A stretch of 32,824 bases of DNA, from NCBI GenBank assembly GCA_903872565.1, contig CAIQLG010000303.1:1-32824 (forward strand), in the 5' to 3' direction. Both the position numbers and the translations under genes were made by a program. The DNA comes from an uncultured Lentisphaerota bacterium. Lineage in GTDB: Bacteria; Verrucomicrobiota; Lentisphaeria; Victivallales; GWF2-50-93. Positions 7,762 to 16,368 of the stretch are shown here, piece by piece; positions within the stretch are counted from its first letter, which is position 1; each line of letters opens with the position of its first letter. The notes under the pieces are model-generated. The model was not told the origin of the DNA. It did not search any database and saw only the letters and a program-made list of their open reading frames with translations.

Positions 7762-8838
7762 TCACGGCAATGCGAAACCTGCTGCACGCAGGCGCGGTTC
7801 GAGGTCTCCCTTGTCAACCGCCTTCATCCAGGCTTCGCGGGGTTCGACGGTGCCTGCCACGACCAGATCCAGCAAGGCATCGTTGAGAAGCGACATTCCC
7901 AACTTCCTGCTCGTCTGCATGATCGAGGGGATCTGGTATATTTTCGCTTCCCGGATAAGATTTGAAACCGATGGAATAACGCAGAGTATCTCCATCGCGG
8001 CTGCACGGCCGCCGCCTTTCTTCTTCACAAGAGTCTGCGCCACAACGCCCTTTAGGGATTCGCTCAGCATCGCTCTTATCTGCGCCTGCCTGTCCGCCGG
8101 GAACTGGCCAATGATCCTGTCAATGGTGCTGTATGCCGTTGTCGTATGAAGAGTTCCAAACACGAGATGCCCTGTCTCCGCGGTTTCTATCGCAATCTCG
8201 ACAGTCTCCAAGTCACGCATCTCGCCGATGAGAATGATGTCGGGATCCTCTCTGAGCGCCGCACGCAGCGCATTTTTGAACCCCGACGTATGCCTGTGGA
8301 CCTCCCTGTGATTGATGAGGCAGCTCTTGTTGGTGTGGACAAATTCGACAGGGTCTTCAATCGTGATTATGTGTGCGCTCCGAGTCTTATTGATAAGGTC
8401 TATCATCGCGGCAAGTGTCGTTGATTTTCCACTGCCGGTTGGGCCGGTGACTACGACAAGCCCCTTGTTCAGATTACAGAAGTTTCTGACAGACTGCGGG
8501 AGTCCCAGCTCATCCGCGGAAAGGATTTTCACAGGTATTTTCCGTATCACTGTGCCCACACCGTTAAGGTCCATAAAGACATTTACCCTGAACCTTGCCA
8601 TGCCCTTTATCTCGTATGCAAAGTCCGTGTCGAAACATTTCTGGAATTCCTCCTTGTTTCTCTCCGGCATGATTTCCTCGATCAGGGATACAACCATATC
8701 GCTTGTCATTTCATCGGTGTCCTGGGCGGAACGGATGTCGCCGTCGAGCCTGAACACAGGTCTGCTTCCGCTTGACAGATGGAAGTCTGATGCGCCACTT
8801 TCCACAAGGAACTCGAGGTATTGATCTATCCTAGGCAT
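7762..8838 (-). CDS. pilT: Type IV pilus retraction ATPase PilT
   Basis: 358 aa, the normal PilT length. The N-terminal PAS-like domain begins with the family pattern ASDFHLSSG. Walker A is GPTGSGKST (132-140), the Asp box is ITIEDPVEF, Walker B is DIILIGEMRD, and the His box is GHLVFGTLHT. Near the C-terminus VSNLIREAKIYQIPSIMQT matches the AIRNLIRE retraction motif that separates PilT from the extension ATPase PilB. It acts as a hexamer at the cytosolic base of the pilus. GGAGG lies just before the start, which overlaps the upstream stop by eight bases, so it is co-translated with the cNMP-binding protein. No other pil genes are in the window. Confidence 0.93.
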   Translation of the reverse strand: MPRIDQYLEFLVESGASDFHLSSGSRPVFRLDGDIRSAQDTDEMTSDMVVSLIEEIMPERNKEEFQKCFDTDFAYEIKGMARFRVNVFMDLNGVGTVIRKIPVKILSADELGLPQSVRNFCNLNKGLVVVTGPTGSGKSTTLAAMIDLINKTRSAHIITIEDPVEFVHTNKSCLINHREVHRHTSGFKNALRAALREDPDIILIGEMRDLETVEIAIETAETGHLVFGTLHTTTAYSTIDRIIGQFPADRQAQIRAMLSESLKGVVAQTLVKKKGGGRAAAMEILCVIPSVSNLIREAKIYQIPSIMQTSRKLGMSLLNDALLDLVVAGTVEPREAWMKAVDKGDLEPRLRAAGFALP

Positions 8839-9550
8839 TTTCGCCTCCTTTCCCCGCGGATTTCCCGGAGGTCTTTTCCTGGAATCCTATGCTTGCGATC
8901 GAATGATAGGGGATTATCCGGAAACTGTTGTTCTCAGTTTTCAAATAAAATTCATATGTCCCATTTTCGTGTTTTTCCACCTTCAGCAGGATGCCGCTGA
9001 CCTCCTTGCCATTCGAAAGTTCAATCACTAGGTTCCTGTTTTCCGCCACAAGCCGGTTGAAATCCAGTTGAATCACACCGCTGATGTTCAGCCCCCACTC
9101 CGCCGCATGCCGGTAGAGATCCGTCGTGTTGCGGAGACGTTCGGATATTATGTTAAGGAGGTGTTCCTGCAGTTTCACTCCGGCCAAAGGATTTTCGCCG
9201 CAGAACTTTCTGAAGGCTACGGCATTTATTGTAAGGAATCTGGCATTTTCAAGTACTCTTGCCGTTCCCGAGCGGGGCAGCCCCGAGATCAGTGACATTT
9301 CTCCGAACACACTGCTGGTTCTCAGCGTAATAAGCGTCTTGTCGATGGTTTCGCCAATCCTTGTCGTTATCTCGACAACACCATCTATCAGCACAAACAT
9401 TTCATCGCCCGTGTCGCCTTCGCCGAAGATTATTGCCCCAGCCTTGAACTCAGCCTTTTTCATTTCCAAGATAAGCAAGCGTAGCTCCTCTTCGGCCAGT
9501 TTCGAGAAAAACGGCATTTTGGAGGCCATTGCCATCATGTTTTCTTCCAT
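8831..9550 (-). CDS. Cyclic nucleotide-binding protein with LSm-like C-terminal domain
   Basis: 239 aa. Residues ~12-135 are a cNMP-binding beta roll; the phosphate-binding cassette reads FGEMSLISGLPRSGTARV (82-99), with the Glu and Arg-Ser expected for cAMP or cGMP. A CRP-type helix-turn-helix is absent. Instead residues ~155-223 have a strongly stranded pattern (LVIELSNGKEVSGILLKVE, then RIIPYHSIASIGF) that resembles an LSm/Hfq-like barrel. The tail is Lys/Gly rich. A GGAG lies before the ATG; the next in-frame ATGs (residues 5, 6 and 8) are alternatives. With pilT overlapping downstream and an adenylate cyclase beyond, it may be the cAMP receptor for pilus retraction. The receptor role is an inference. 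Confidence 0.8.
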   Translation of the reverse strand: MEENMMAMASKMPFFSKLAEEELRLLILEMKKAEFKAGAIIFGEGDTGDEMFVLIDGVVEITTRIGETIDKTLITLRTSSVFGEMSLISGLPRSGTARVLENARFLTINAVAFRKFCGENPLAGVKLQEHLLNIISERLRNTTDLYRHAAEWGLNISGVIQLDFNRLVAENRNLVIELSNGKEVSGILLKVEKHENGTYEFYLKTENNSFRIIPYHSIASIGFQEKTSGKSAGKGGENA

Positions 9551-9627
9551 GTTACGACTCCTTTTAAACGGGAATTTAAATATGCCGCCTCACTGTGGTG
9601 CGGAGGTCCGAGATCCAGGGCTCTCTG

Positions 9628-9653
9628 CCCGCGAGACACACAAATCACGCGAG
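9628..9653 (+). repeat. Dispersed CCCGC element, copy 2
   Basis: CCCGCGAGACACACAAATCA followed by CGCGAG, in the spacer between the HD gene and the cNMP-binding gene. Confidence 0.5.
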
Positions 9654-9657
9654 TTTC

Positions 9658-10254
9658 TCATTTACGCTTTTTCAGTTTCATCAATTGCCGTTTAAGGATT
9701 TCAAGATTTCTCTTCTTCTGTGGTTCCCTAAATTCAGTAGATGTATTTGTCCAATATTGGTGATGGGAGATGAAACCAATCTCATATTGAAGCCATTCGG
9801 CATCGGTAAAATTTTTCCCATGCACCTTAAGTTCCTTGCGCAAAAGATCCGATTTGTTTTCGAAGTCGGAAGTTCCAAGATAATCCAGATCGGCATCGCA
9901 GACAATTCTGTCGAACAGGTTCAAGGGATTCTGGGGAATGCGGGTCGCCATTATGACACCTTTTATCGTGGATATCTGCTTCGAGTTGTACCTGAAAGAA
10001 GGAAGGAGCTCCTGGGCTATCCTGCAACTCACCTCCTCGTTTTTGTCATATTTCTCAATAAATCCTACGTCGTGGAGGAGTGCCGCAGTTTCTACTATCG
10101 TCAGATTGTCCCCGGTCAACCCCTCCGCAAGTGAAATGGCTTCGGAAGACTGTAGGACATCAATCGCATGCTGGACGGAGTGATAGAAGAGATCCGCAGG
10201 CAATTCGCTCTTGAAAAGGGCTATAACTTTGTCTTGAAAACTGGAAAAATCCAT
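9658..10254 (-). CDS. HD-domain phosphohydrolase-like protein
   Basis: 198 aa. The metal ligands of an HD domain are visible: His25 and His29 in YHSVQHA, His61-Asp62 in LLHDVGF and Asp120 in CDADLDYLG, spaced as in small single-domain HD hydrolases. The substrate could be a nucleotide, and cyclic dinucleotide turnover is not implied because there is no GYP motif. The C-terminus is Lys-rich. A GAGGT close to the ATG supports the start. It is on the same strand as the cyclase, pilT and cNMP-binding genes but separated by ~107 bases that hold a copy of the dispersed repeat, so it may have its own promoter. Confidence 0.75.
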   Translation of the reverse strand: MDFSSFQDKVIALFKSELPADLFYHSVQHAIDVLQSSEAISLAEGLTGDNLTIVETAALLHDVGFIEKYDKNEEVSCRIAQELLPSFRYNSKQISTIKGVIMATRIPQNPLNLFDRIVCDADLDYLGTSDFENKSDLLRKELKVHGKNFTDAEWLQYEIGFISHHQYWTNTSTEFREPQKKRNLEILKRQLMKLKKRK

Positions 10255-10368
10255 ACCTCATCACCTCATTTATGGGTTAAAGGTAAACATACTGCGTAAA
10301 TACCCGTTTTCAAGATTAATCTGTTCCATGGGTGAATTTATACGGAAGCGGGCTATTTTAGGTTTAAA

Positions 10369-10386
10369 GTCATCCAGTTGGATGAC
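10369..10386. promoter_or_regulatory. 18-bp palindrome upstream of the glycosyltransferase gene
   Basis: GTCATCCAGTTGGATGAC has two perfect 8-base arms around GT. It is about 30 bases before the GT start, in the divergent spacer between the HD gene and the glycosyltransferase. It may be an operator or a short hairpin in the leader; there is no T run to make it a terminator. Confidence 0.4.
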
Positions 10387-10417
10387 GGATTAATAGATTT
10401 TTGGATTAGTGGATTTT

Positions 10418-12673
10418 ATGAAACGTAAATTCAGAATACTTTTTCTCGGCGAACCCACAAGCGCTAACACACTCTCCTGGATCGAAGGGCTCAGGGAGGC
10501 CGGATGCGATGTCAAAATGGCGTCGGCGAGAAGCTCCGGAGACGAGGAGATATTCCCCATCGGCCCCGTCCATTTCGCCCCCAGGGCCAGGATGCTCGCA
10601 GGCATAGAGGATCTTCAGAGAATAATCAAAAAGACAAGCCCCGACATTTTAATCGCCTACAGGATAACAAGCTATGGTTATATCGCCGCAAAAACATCCT
10701 TCAAGCCGCTGGTTCTAGCCGCGCAGAACGAACAGATTGTGTGGTCTCCTGAAAAGTCCATGCTGCGGAAAATGATGCTGTCGCACTTTGCGAAATTCGC
10801 AATAAAAAATGCGGACATGATCCACGCCTGGGGTAACAACATCAAGGACGGTCTCATGAGGTTCGGCGCGGATGAGAGGAAGATTCTTGTGATGCACCGA
10901 GGCATAGACACGGAAACCTACAGGCTACCGGAACATAGAAGGATCCAAAATCCTGCAAATCCGATCTTCATCTCGACACGTTCGCTCGAAAAGGAGTATC
11001 TTATTGACAGGCTTCTCCGCGCGTTCTCAATCCTTCTCGGAAAGACTCCCGGAGCCGAACTCAAGATAGCGGGGGAAGGTCCCGAGAGGAAAAATCTCGA
11101 GGAACTTGCCGATGCTCTGAAAATCAAAAAACAAATCAGTTTTCTCGGCAAACTGAATAAAACTGAAATTGCAGAAGAACTTAAAAATTCTGATTTCTAC
11201 GTTTCACCCATCGGCACGGAAGGAATTTCCAGCTCCCTGATCGAGTCCTGCGCCTGCGGGATCGTGCCAATTGTCGCCGATATTTCAGCATCAAGAGAGC
11301 TGGTGGAGAACGGCAAAAATGCCATTCTTCTGAAAGACGACAGCGTTGAGGAGCTTTCCGACGCAATGCTTGGAGCTCCTGCAAAAAAGGAGATTTCCAA
11401 AAACGCACTAATAAATGCTGACATTGTAAGAAGCAGATACGACAGAAAAAAGAATCTCGGGATTTTCGTGTCACATTACAGAAGACTTGCCGGAGCACCT
11501 CCGGAAGGAGACATCAAGATCCATATCTGCCATGTGACAACCTCTCATGCACCCGACGACAACAGGATTTTCCAGAGGCAGTGCAGGAGTCTTGCGCAAA
11601 AGGGATACAAGGTCTCCCTGATCGCAAGAGTGAAAAAAAAGACCGCCCCATACGAACAGGATGGGGTCAATATAATCCCGGTCAGATACATTCTTGGAAA
11701 GCCGGGCAGAAAAATTATCCTTCCGAAAATCGCGGTCGAAAAGGCACGCAGGCTCAAGGCGGACATCTATCACTTCCACGATCCCGAACTTATGCCCTGG
11801 ATGTGCATCATGGCAAAAAACTATCCTGTCAAAATCATATGGGACGCACATGAGCTATATTCCGCCACGATAAAGGAGTTCTATGTGAAAAAATGCTCGC
11901 CACTCTCAAAATTGCTGACGATCGCCTATTCGAGACTGGAAAAAATGTGGTGTGCGAATTTCGCGGGAATTGTAGCGGTGACTGACGATATAAGAAAGAT
12001 ATACGCAGACATGGGATGCACCAACTGCGTCACGGTCAGGAACACAGTTGACATGCAGAAGATACCCAGGGCTGAGACATGCAGGAACCCCTTTTTTTCG
12101 ATCATAGCCAGCGGCACCACCAACAGTAGCAGATGCATAATTGAGCTGATAGACGCATTTAAGATCGCACAGGAAAAACATGCGGAGATAATTTTGAACC
12201 TTGTCGCTCATTTTGAATCGCCGGAAGAAGAAAAGTTGATCCGGAGGCATATCACCGGGCTCGGGCTCGACAACAATGTGCGAATTTCGCAACCAATTCC
12301 ATGGGAGCAACTTATGTCTATGGAAATCCCCAGAAACCATCTTGGGATGGTGCTCTATGCAAAGACCGAAAACAACTGCGCAGGTCTCCCGAACAGGCTT
12401 TTCGAGTACTGGGCTCTCGGACTGCCGGTCGTAGCCACCGACACCAAAATATTGAGAAGCATTGTAGGCGATGCGAATGCCGGAAAACTTGTTGATTCCG
12501 ACAATCCCGGGAAAATAGCCGGTGCCATATTGGATTACGTCGAGAATCCAGAGCTTCTTGCGGAACACGGCAGGAACGCCCAAAAAGCAGTCAGGGAAAA
12601 ATACAACTGGAACAATGATCTTGCAGTCCTGAGCGCATTCTACGACAAAATAGTCGCGGACTGCATCAGGTAA
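10418..12673 (+). CDS. Tandem GT4 glycosyltransferase (two fused enzymes)
   Basis: Starting at ATG 10418 (the track uses a GTG nine bases earlier) the protein is 751 aa, about twice the usual length. Residues 1-360 form one GT-B enzyme: donor-side motif LKIAGEGPERKNLEEL near 215-230 and the Glu-x7-Glu-like TEGISSSLIE at 267-276. Residues ~366-751 form a second one: CHVTTSHAPDDNRIFQRQ at the start, HFHDPELMPWM, then GLPNRLFEYWALGLPVVATD for the nucleotide-sugar site. Both are GT4-like and probably retaining. It likely adds two sugars in sequence to a cell-surface glycan or lipid carrier. There are no TM helices. Ribosome binding is weak. The next gene follows after 26 bases. Confidence 0.85.
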   Translation: MKRKFRILFLGEPTSANTLSWIEGLREAGCDVKMASARSSGDEEIFPIGPVHFAPRARMLAGIEDLQRIIKKTSPDILIAYRITSYGYIAAKTSFKPLVLAAQNEQIVWSPEKSMLRKMMLSHFAKFAIKNADMIHAWGNNIKDGLMRFGADERKILVMHRGIDTETYRLPEHRRIQNPANPIFISTRSLEKEYLIDRLLRAFSILLGKTPGAELKIAGEGPERKNLEELADALKIKKQISFLGKLNKTEIAEELKNSDFYVSPIGTEGISSSLIESCACGIVPIVADISASRELVENGKNAILLKDDSVEELSDAMLGAPAKKEISKNALINADIVRSRYDRKKNLGIFVSHYRRLAGAPPEGDIKIHICHVTTSHAPDDNRIFQRQCRSLAQKGYKVSLIARVKKKTAPYEQDGVNIIPVRYILGKPGRKIILPKIAVEKARRLKADIYHFHDPELMPWMCIMAKNYPVKIIWDAHELYSATIKEFYVKKCSPLSKLLTIAYSRLEKMWCANFAGIVAVTDDIRKIYADMGCTNCVTVRNTVDMQKIPRAETCRNPFFSIIASGTTNSSRCIIELIDAFKIAQEKHAEIILNLVAHFESPEEEKLIRRHITGLGLDNNVRISQPIPWEQLMSMEIPRNHLGMVLYAKTENNCAGLPNRLFEYWALGLPVVATDTKILRSIVGDANAGKLVDSDNPGKIAGAILDYVENPELLAEHGRNAQKAVREKYNWNNDLAVLSAFYDKIVADCIR

Positions 12674-12699
12674 ATATTTTAAAAAGGCGGAAGGCAAAA

Positions 12700-13773
12700 A
12701 TGAATTATAGTTTTATCAAGACACCATCTGGGGCTGATATGTATAAACTGGAACTTCCTGGCAGGACAGAGTTCAACTTCACTTTCAAGGACAGCTCAAT
12801 TCTGCACTGCAAATCACTTGTCGAAAGCTCCATAAAGGATCAAAATGCCGTTATCACCAACAGTTTCATTTTCGGTGGACCTGACGCGGCTCCGGGAACC
12901 ACAGGAATAAATGTTATCATCAGGGACAAATTCTGTTCAAAGTCGGAAATATCTTCTGTTCAATCATTTGCGATTTCCGGCACCGAGCTGACGCCTGTGA
13001 TTTTCAAAGGGAAAAATATAGGCTTCGTCTTTGAGAACGAAAATTTCCGCGAATGCCGCCTCTGTGGGATTGTCCCAGAAAATACCTTTCTTGCACGCGG
13101 AGAGCAGGCACGTTCGGTCTTTAACACTATTGAAGAGGCGCTTCGACTCTTCGGGTTCAAGTTCACAGACACTGTGAGAACCTGGTTCTACAATGATCAT
13201 ATCCTCGACTGGTACACCGAATTCAACCAGATCAGAACAGAATTTTACAATAAGACCGGCATTTTCGGGTCCTTGTTGCCTGCAAGCACGGGAATAGGAG
13301 CTGGAAACGCAGCCGGGGCGGCTCTTTGCGTCAATCTTTTAGCGATACAGACTAAGAATGACAAGGTGACGATCCGGGAAGTCCTGTCCCCTCTGCAAAA
13401 CCCTGCGACCAGCTACAGAAGCTCTTTCAGCCGTGCGGTTAAGATATCAGAGCCAGGATTCGAGAAACTTCTTATTTCCGGGACAGCCAGTATAGACAAA
13501 GATGGAAAAACCGCCCATCTGGATGATCCGGAAAAGCAGATTGAACTTACGATGGACGTGGTAAAGGCGATCCTTGAATCACAGGGAATGGACTGGTCTT
13601 CCATCTTCAGAAGCATAGTATATTTCACGGGCAAAAAATTTGTTCCGCTTTTTGAAAATTATCTCAACCGCAACAAAATCCGGCGGATACCTGCGGCATA
13701 CGCGTTTGCAGACATCTGCCGTGCCGACCTCCTCTTCGAGATCGAACTCGATGCCGTAAAACTTAAAGTATAA
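12700..13773 (+). CDS. Chorismatase-like protein of the Rid/YjgF superfamily
   Basis: 357 aa. The C-terminal ~120 residues follow the Rid fold (KLLISGTASIDKDGKTAH, then a helix and ADICRADLLFEIELDAV). The region before it contains WFYNDHILDWYTEFNQIRTEF, LPASTGIGAG and NPATSYRSSFSRAV. These echo the chorismatase family (FkbO, Hyg5, XanB2), which cleaves chorismate to dihydroxycyclohexadiene or hydroxybenzoate products. The Glu in LLFEIE is where chorismatases keep a conserved acid, from memory of the family. It lies 26 bases after the double glycosyltransferase, so a hydroxybenzoate-type group might be attached to a glycan; that is speculative. The N-terminal 110 residues are less conserved. 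The Rid superfamily is a firm call, the chemistry less so. Confidence 0.65.
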   Translation: MNYSFIKTPSGADMYKLELPGRTEFNFTFKDSSILHCKSLVESSIKDQNAVITNSFIFGGPDAAPGTTGINVIIRDKFCSKSEISSVQSFAISGTELTPVIFKGKNIGFVFENENFRECRLCGIVPENTFLARGEQARSVFNTIEEALRLFGFKFTDTVRTWFYNDHILDWYTEFNQIRTEFYNKTGIFGSLLPASTGIGAGNAAGAALCVNLLAIQTKNDKVTIREVLSPLQNPATSYRSSFSRAVKISEPGFEKLLISGTASIDKDGKTAHLDDPEKQIELTMDVVKAILESQGMDWSSIFRSIVYFTGKKFVPLFENYLNRNKIRRIPAAYAFADICRADLLFEIELDAVKLKV

Positions 13774-13817
13774 ACATCGAACTCTCGTAAATATTCAGTG
13801 AACTATGTGTTACTCGT

Positions 13818-13854
13818 AATCGCGATCAACTGACTATTAGACTATTTCGCGATT
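13818..13854. repeat. Inverted repeat after the chorismatase-like gene
   Basis: AATCGCGA (13818-13825) and TCGCGATT (13847-13854) are perfect inverted copies around a 21-base loop. It lies ~45 bases after the stop. The right arm ends in TTT only, so termination is possible but weak. Confidence 0.45.
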
Positions 13855-13882
13855 TACCGATGAGTCTGCTGTCGCGGGCTCA

Positions 13883-13953
13883 TCTCAGGAGTGCGCAGAC
13901 GATCAAGTCTGCGCTATGCTTGAGCGGTGACTTTGTCACACGCACTCCTGAGA
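13883..13953. repeat. 71-bp three-way-junction palindrome
   Basis: Perfect 13-base arms TCTCAGGAGTGCG (13883-13895) and CGCACTCCTGAGA (13941-13953) enclose two inner hairpins: GCGCAGAC/GTCTGCGC (13893-13914) and GTGAC-TTT-GTCAC (13927-13939). The single strand could fold into a cloverleaf-like form. It has no tRNA features and no coding content. It resembles REP/BIME-type extragenic elements; whether copies exist elsewhere cannot be seen here. Confidence 0.75.
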
Positions 13954-14004
13954 GCTTCGCTCGCGGGTATTGGATTTGAGAATGCGCAATAATAAAAATT
14001 ATAA

Positions 14005-14165
14005 TGTGGGGAAGATGTTTACCGGCAGTATGACGGAGAAGACAGAAATCCCTGGAACGAGATCGAATGCGGAAGCAACTATGCGAGATCAATGGCGGCA
14101 TACGCCCTGCTCAACGCGTTCAGCGGATTCCCTTTCGACATGACACGTTCCATGACAGGCTTCTA
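14005..14165 (+). pseudogene. C-terminal remnant of a GH116/DUF608 glycosidase
   Basis: In the frame of the ATG at 14092 but reading back to the stop at 14002-14004, the translation contains [20 protein letters not shown] followed by [17 protein letters not shown]. This closely follows the conserved C-terminal region of non-lysosomal glucosylceramidase/DUF608 (GH116) enzymes, where NPxNEIECGxxYARxM is highly conserved. Only ~52 codons remain. There is no start or upstream domain, and the frame runs into typA antisense. It is therefore a gene fragment left by deletion, lying between the palindromic spacer and the typA 3' end. Function is lost. Confidence 0.7.
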
Positions 14166-14172
14166 CTGGAAT

Positions 14173-15984
14173 TTACTCTTCTTCGGCGGCTTTTTTGTTA
14201 AATCTTCTTCTGTCAAGCTCGGTCAGATAACGTTTCCTGAGCCTTATATTGCTGGGGGTTGTCTCCACAAGTTCATCGGCGGCTATGTATTCGAGTGCCT
14301 CTTCGAGATTCAGTTTCTGCGCAGGTGCGATTTTCATATTTCTGTCGGAGCCGGCGGCCCGCATATTGGTGAGCTGCTTGCCGCGTTGGAGGTTCACTAC
14401 CAGGTCACCCCCCTTGCAATGCTCGCCCACAATCATTCCCTCATATGTCACCTCGTTTGGATCTATGAAGAAAATGCCCCTGAGCTGAAGCCCGTCTATG
14501 GCATAAGGAACAGCCTTTCCTCGTCCCATGCTGATCATCACTCCGTTGATTCTGCCAGCCATTTCGCCCTTGAAAGGACCATAGTGCGAATAGCGGTGCG
14601 AGACGATGGCCTGGCCAGCGGTGGCGGTGAGTATTCTGCTTCTTATGCCAATTATTCCCCGTGTCGGAATGTAAAATTCAAGGAGATGTCTCACCCCGTG
14701 CTGTTCAATCAGGAACATTTCACCCTTTCTAACTCCAGCTATCTCGATGACTTTTCCGGAATAATCGGTAGGGACATCCACCGTCAAGACTTCGATTGGC
14801 TCGTGTTTCTGTCCATCCACCTCTTTTAAGATCACCTGCGGCTGAGAGATTGTCAGCTCGTATCCTTCGCGCCTCATGTTTTCTACGAGGATAGAGAGAT
14901 GCAATACCCCTCTTCCGCTGACCTTGAACGAGTCTCCGCTCATCTCATCAACTTTTAGCGCCACATCTTTCTGTATCTCCTTGAAAAGTCTTTCCCTGAT
15001 ATGTCTGCTGTTGACATATTTGCCCTCCTGTCCATAGAACGGTGAATCGTTTATCCTGAAGATCATCGAGATTGTTGGCTCGTCAACTGTTATCGGGGGA
15101 AGTGCCTCGGGGTTCTCGGCATCGCAGATTGTATCTCCGATGTCAACATCCGCGATTCCGCTGATTGTGCAGAGATCTCCGCAGGTGACTTTTTCGGTTT
15201 TAACCCTCTCTATTCCCTCAAAGGTCTGAAGCTGAGTGAGTTCGACTCTCGTTGTGTCGCCATTTCTCTTAATTATGGAGAGCGGCTTTGAGGCATCCAA
15301 GTTCCCTCTGTAAACCCTTCCGATGCCGATCCTTCCCAGGTAATCTGAATAGTCAATGGTGGCGACCTGCATCTGTACCGGGCCTTCAATTATCTTAGGT
15401 GACGGAACATAGTTAATTATCGCATCCATCAATGGAAGTATCGAGTTCCTCGGACCATCCAAGGAGGTATCCGCCCATCCATTTCGCCCGCTTGAATAAA
15501 TTACCGGAAAATCAAGCAGTTCGTCCGGAGGATGGAGCTCCAGAAAAAGATCATAGACTTTGTCCAGGACTTCGTCGGCGCGGGCATCGGCCCTGTCAAT
15601 CTTGTTTATGAGGACAATCGGCTTAAGGTGGAGTTTCAGTGCCTTGTCGAGGACAAACCGGGTCTGCGGAAGTGGTCCTTCGGCGGCATCAACGAGGAGA
15701 AGCACCCCATCTGCGAGGTTCAGAACTCTCTCGACCTGACCTCCGAAATCACTGTGCCCCGGGGTGTCAATGATGTTGATTTTTACATTTTTATAGTGGA
15801 CGCTTATGTTCTTCGCGAGAATTGTGATTCCGCGTTCTCTCTCAAGGTCGTTGCTGTCGAGAAAGCAGTCTCTGACCTCCTGATTGTTGCGGAAGATATG
15901 TGCCTGCTTGAGAATCTGGTCCACAAGCGTTGTCTTGCCATGGTCAACATGGGCTATTATCGCTATGTTTCTTATTTCTGTCAT
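14173..15984 (-). CDS. typA: Ribosome-associated translational GTPase TypA/BipA
   Basis: 603 aa, the usual length. The GTPase domain has G1 AHVDHGKTT (about 11-19), G2 with ERERGITI, G3 [14 protein letters not shown] and G4 [12 protein letters not shown]-like domains II, III and V follow. The BipA-specific C-terminal domain is present ([16 protein letters not shown], then [18 protein letters not shown]). It binds 70S ribosomes in place of EF-G-like factors and supports ribosome assembly and stress or cold adaptation. No clear Shine-Dalgarno precedes the ATG (the leader reads ...TTTTCACTGCA), so translation may rely on an AT-rich leader. It stands alone, convergent with the GH116 remnant. Confidence 0.95.
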   Translation of the reverse strand: MTEIRNIAIIAHVDHGKTTLVDQILKQAHIFRNNQEVRDCFLDSNDLERERGITILAKNISVHYKNVKINIIDTPGHSDFGGQVERVLNLADGVLLLVDAAEGPLPQTRFVLDKALKLHLKPIVLINKIDRADARADEVLDKVYDLFLELHPPDELLDFPVIYSSGRNGWADTSLDGPRNSILPLMDAIINYVPSPKIIEGPVQMQVATIDYSDYLGRIGIGRVYRGNLDASKPLSIIKRNGDTTRVELTQLQTFEGIERVKTEKVTCGDLCTISGIADVDIGDTICDAENPEALPPITVDEPTISMIFRINDSPFYGQEGKYVNSRHIRERLFKEIQKDVALKVDEMSGDSFKVSGRGVLHLSILVENMRREGYELTISQPQVILKEVDGQKHEPIEVLTVDVPTDYSGKVIEIAGVRKGEMFLIEQHGVRHLLEFYIPTRGIIGIRSRILTATAGQAIVSHRYSHYGPFKGEMAGRINGVMISMGRGKAVPYAIDGLQLRGIFFIDPNEVTYEGMIVGEHCKGGDLVVNLQRGKQLTNMRAAGSDRNMKIAPAQKLNLEEALEYIAADELVETTPSNIRLRKRYLTELDRRRFNKKAAEEE

Positions 15985-16368
15985 TGCAGTGAAAATTCTT
16001 TGGTTTTGAGGTTGTCCGATTCAATCAGAATAATTAAAATGTTCTATCGAAAACAGTTTTCGGTGAATGTTTATTTAACGCCGGGTGCATAAGATAATGC
16101 CAGTTTGCATTTAAGCAACATCAATTTTAATTTTAAATGATATTTAAGCAATGCGTATTATTGGTGGAGGGCCACGCTCCATCGTGGCAGCTTGACGGAC
16201 GCGACGGAGCGCGCCCCTCCATGGATACCAATTGACAACAAACCTGTCAAACATTGAAGAAAATATCATAATTTTGTTTTCCCCCGCTAACATTTACTTC
16301 TTTGCAATGTACTGTCTACTCCAAGGGTTTTAGCACTAACTAAACTAATTTTATGAGGATGCGATATC
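15985..16368. other. Divergent spacer with a palindromic repeat
   Basis: 384 bases between the typA start and the exported-protein gene. It contains the hairpin repeat at 16165-16221 and AT-rich flanks that must hold the promoters for both directions. No ORF or RNA gene is apparent. Confidence 0.6.
16165..16221. repeat. 57-bp imperfect palindromic repeat
   Basis: TGGAGGGCCACGCTCC (16165-16180) matches the reverse complement of GGAGCGCGCCCCTCCA (16206-16221) at 14 of 16 positions. A smaller alternative hairpin, GCCACG/CGTGGC (16171-16188), lies inside. It is GC-rich against AT-rich flanks, as expected of a dispersed extragenic element. Confidence 0.7.

Larger units (their letters stand above)
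13774..14004. other. Palindrome-rich spacer without genes
   Basis: No coding sequence. It holds the inverted repeats at 13818-13854 and 13883-13953, and the GH116 remnant follows directly. The mix of secondary-structure elements and a gene scrap suggests a deletion or rearrangement site. Confidence 0.6.

Noticed and set aside
13883-13953. tRNA gene because of the cloverleaf shape
   Set aside because: No acceptor/T-arm consensus (no GGTTCGA-type loop) and wrong stem lengths.
14092-14829. 245-aa plus-strand ORF
   Set aside because: Only its first ~25 codons belong to the GH116 remnant; the rest is antisense to typA.
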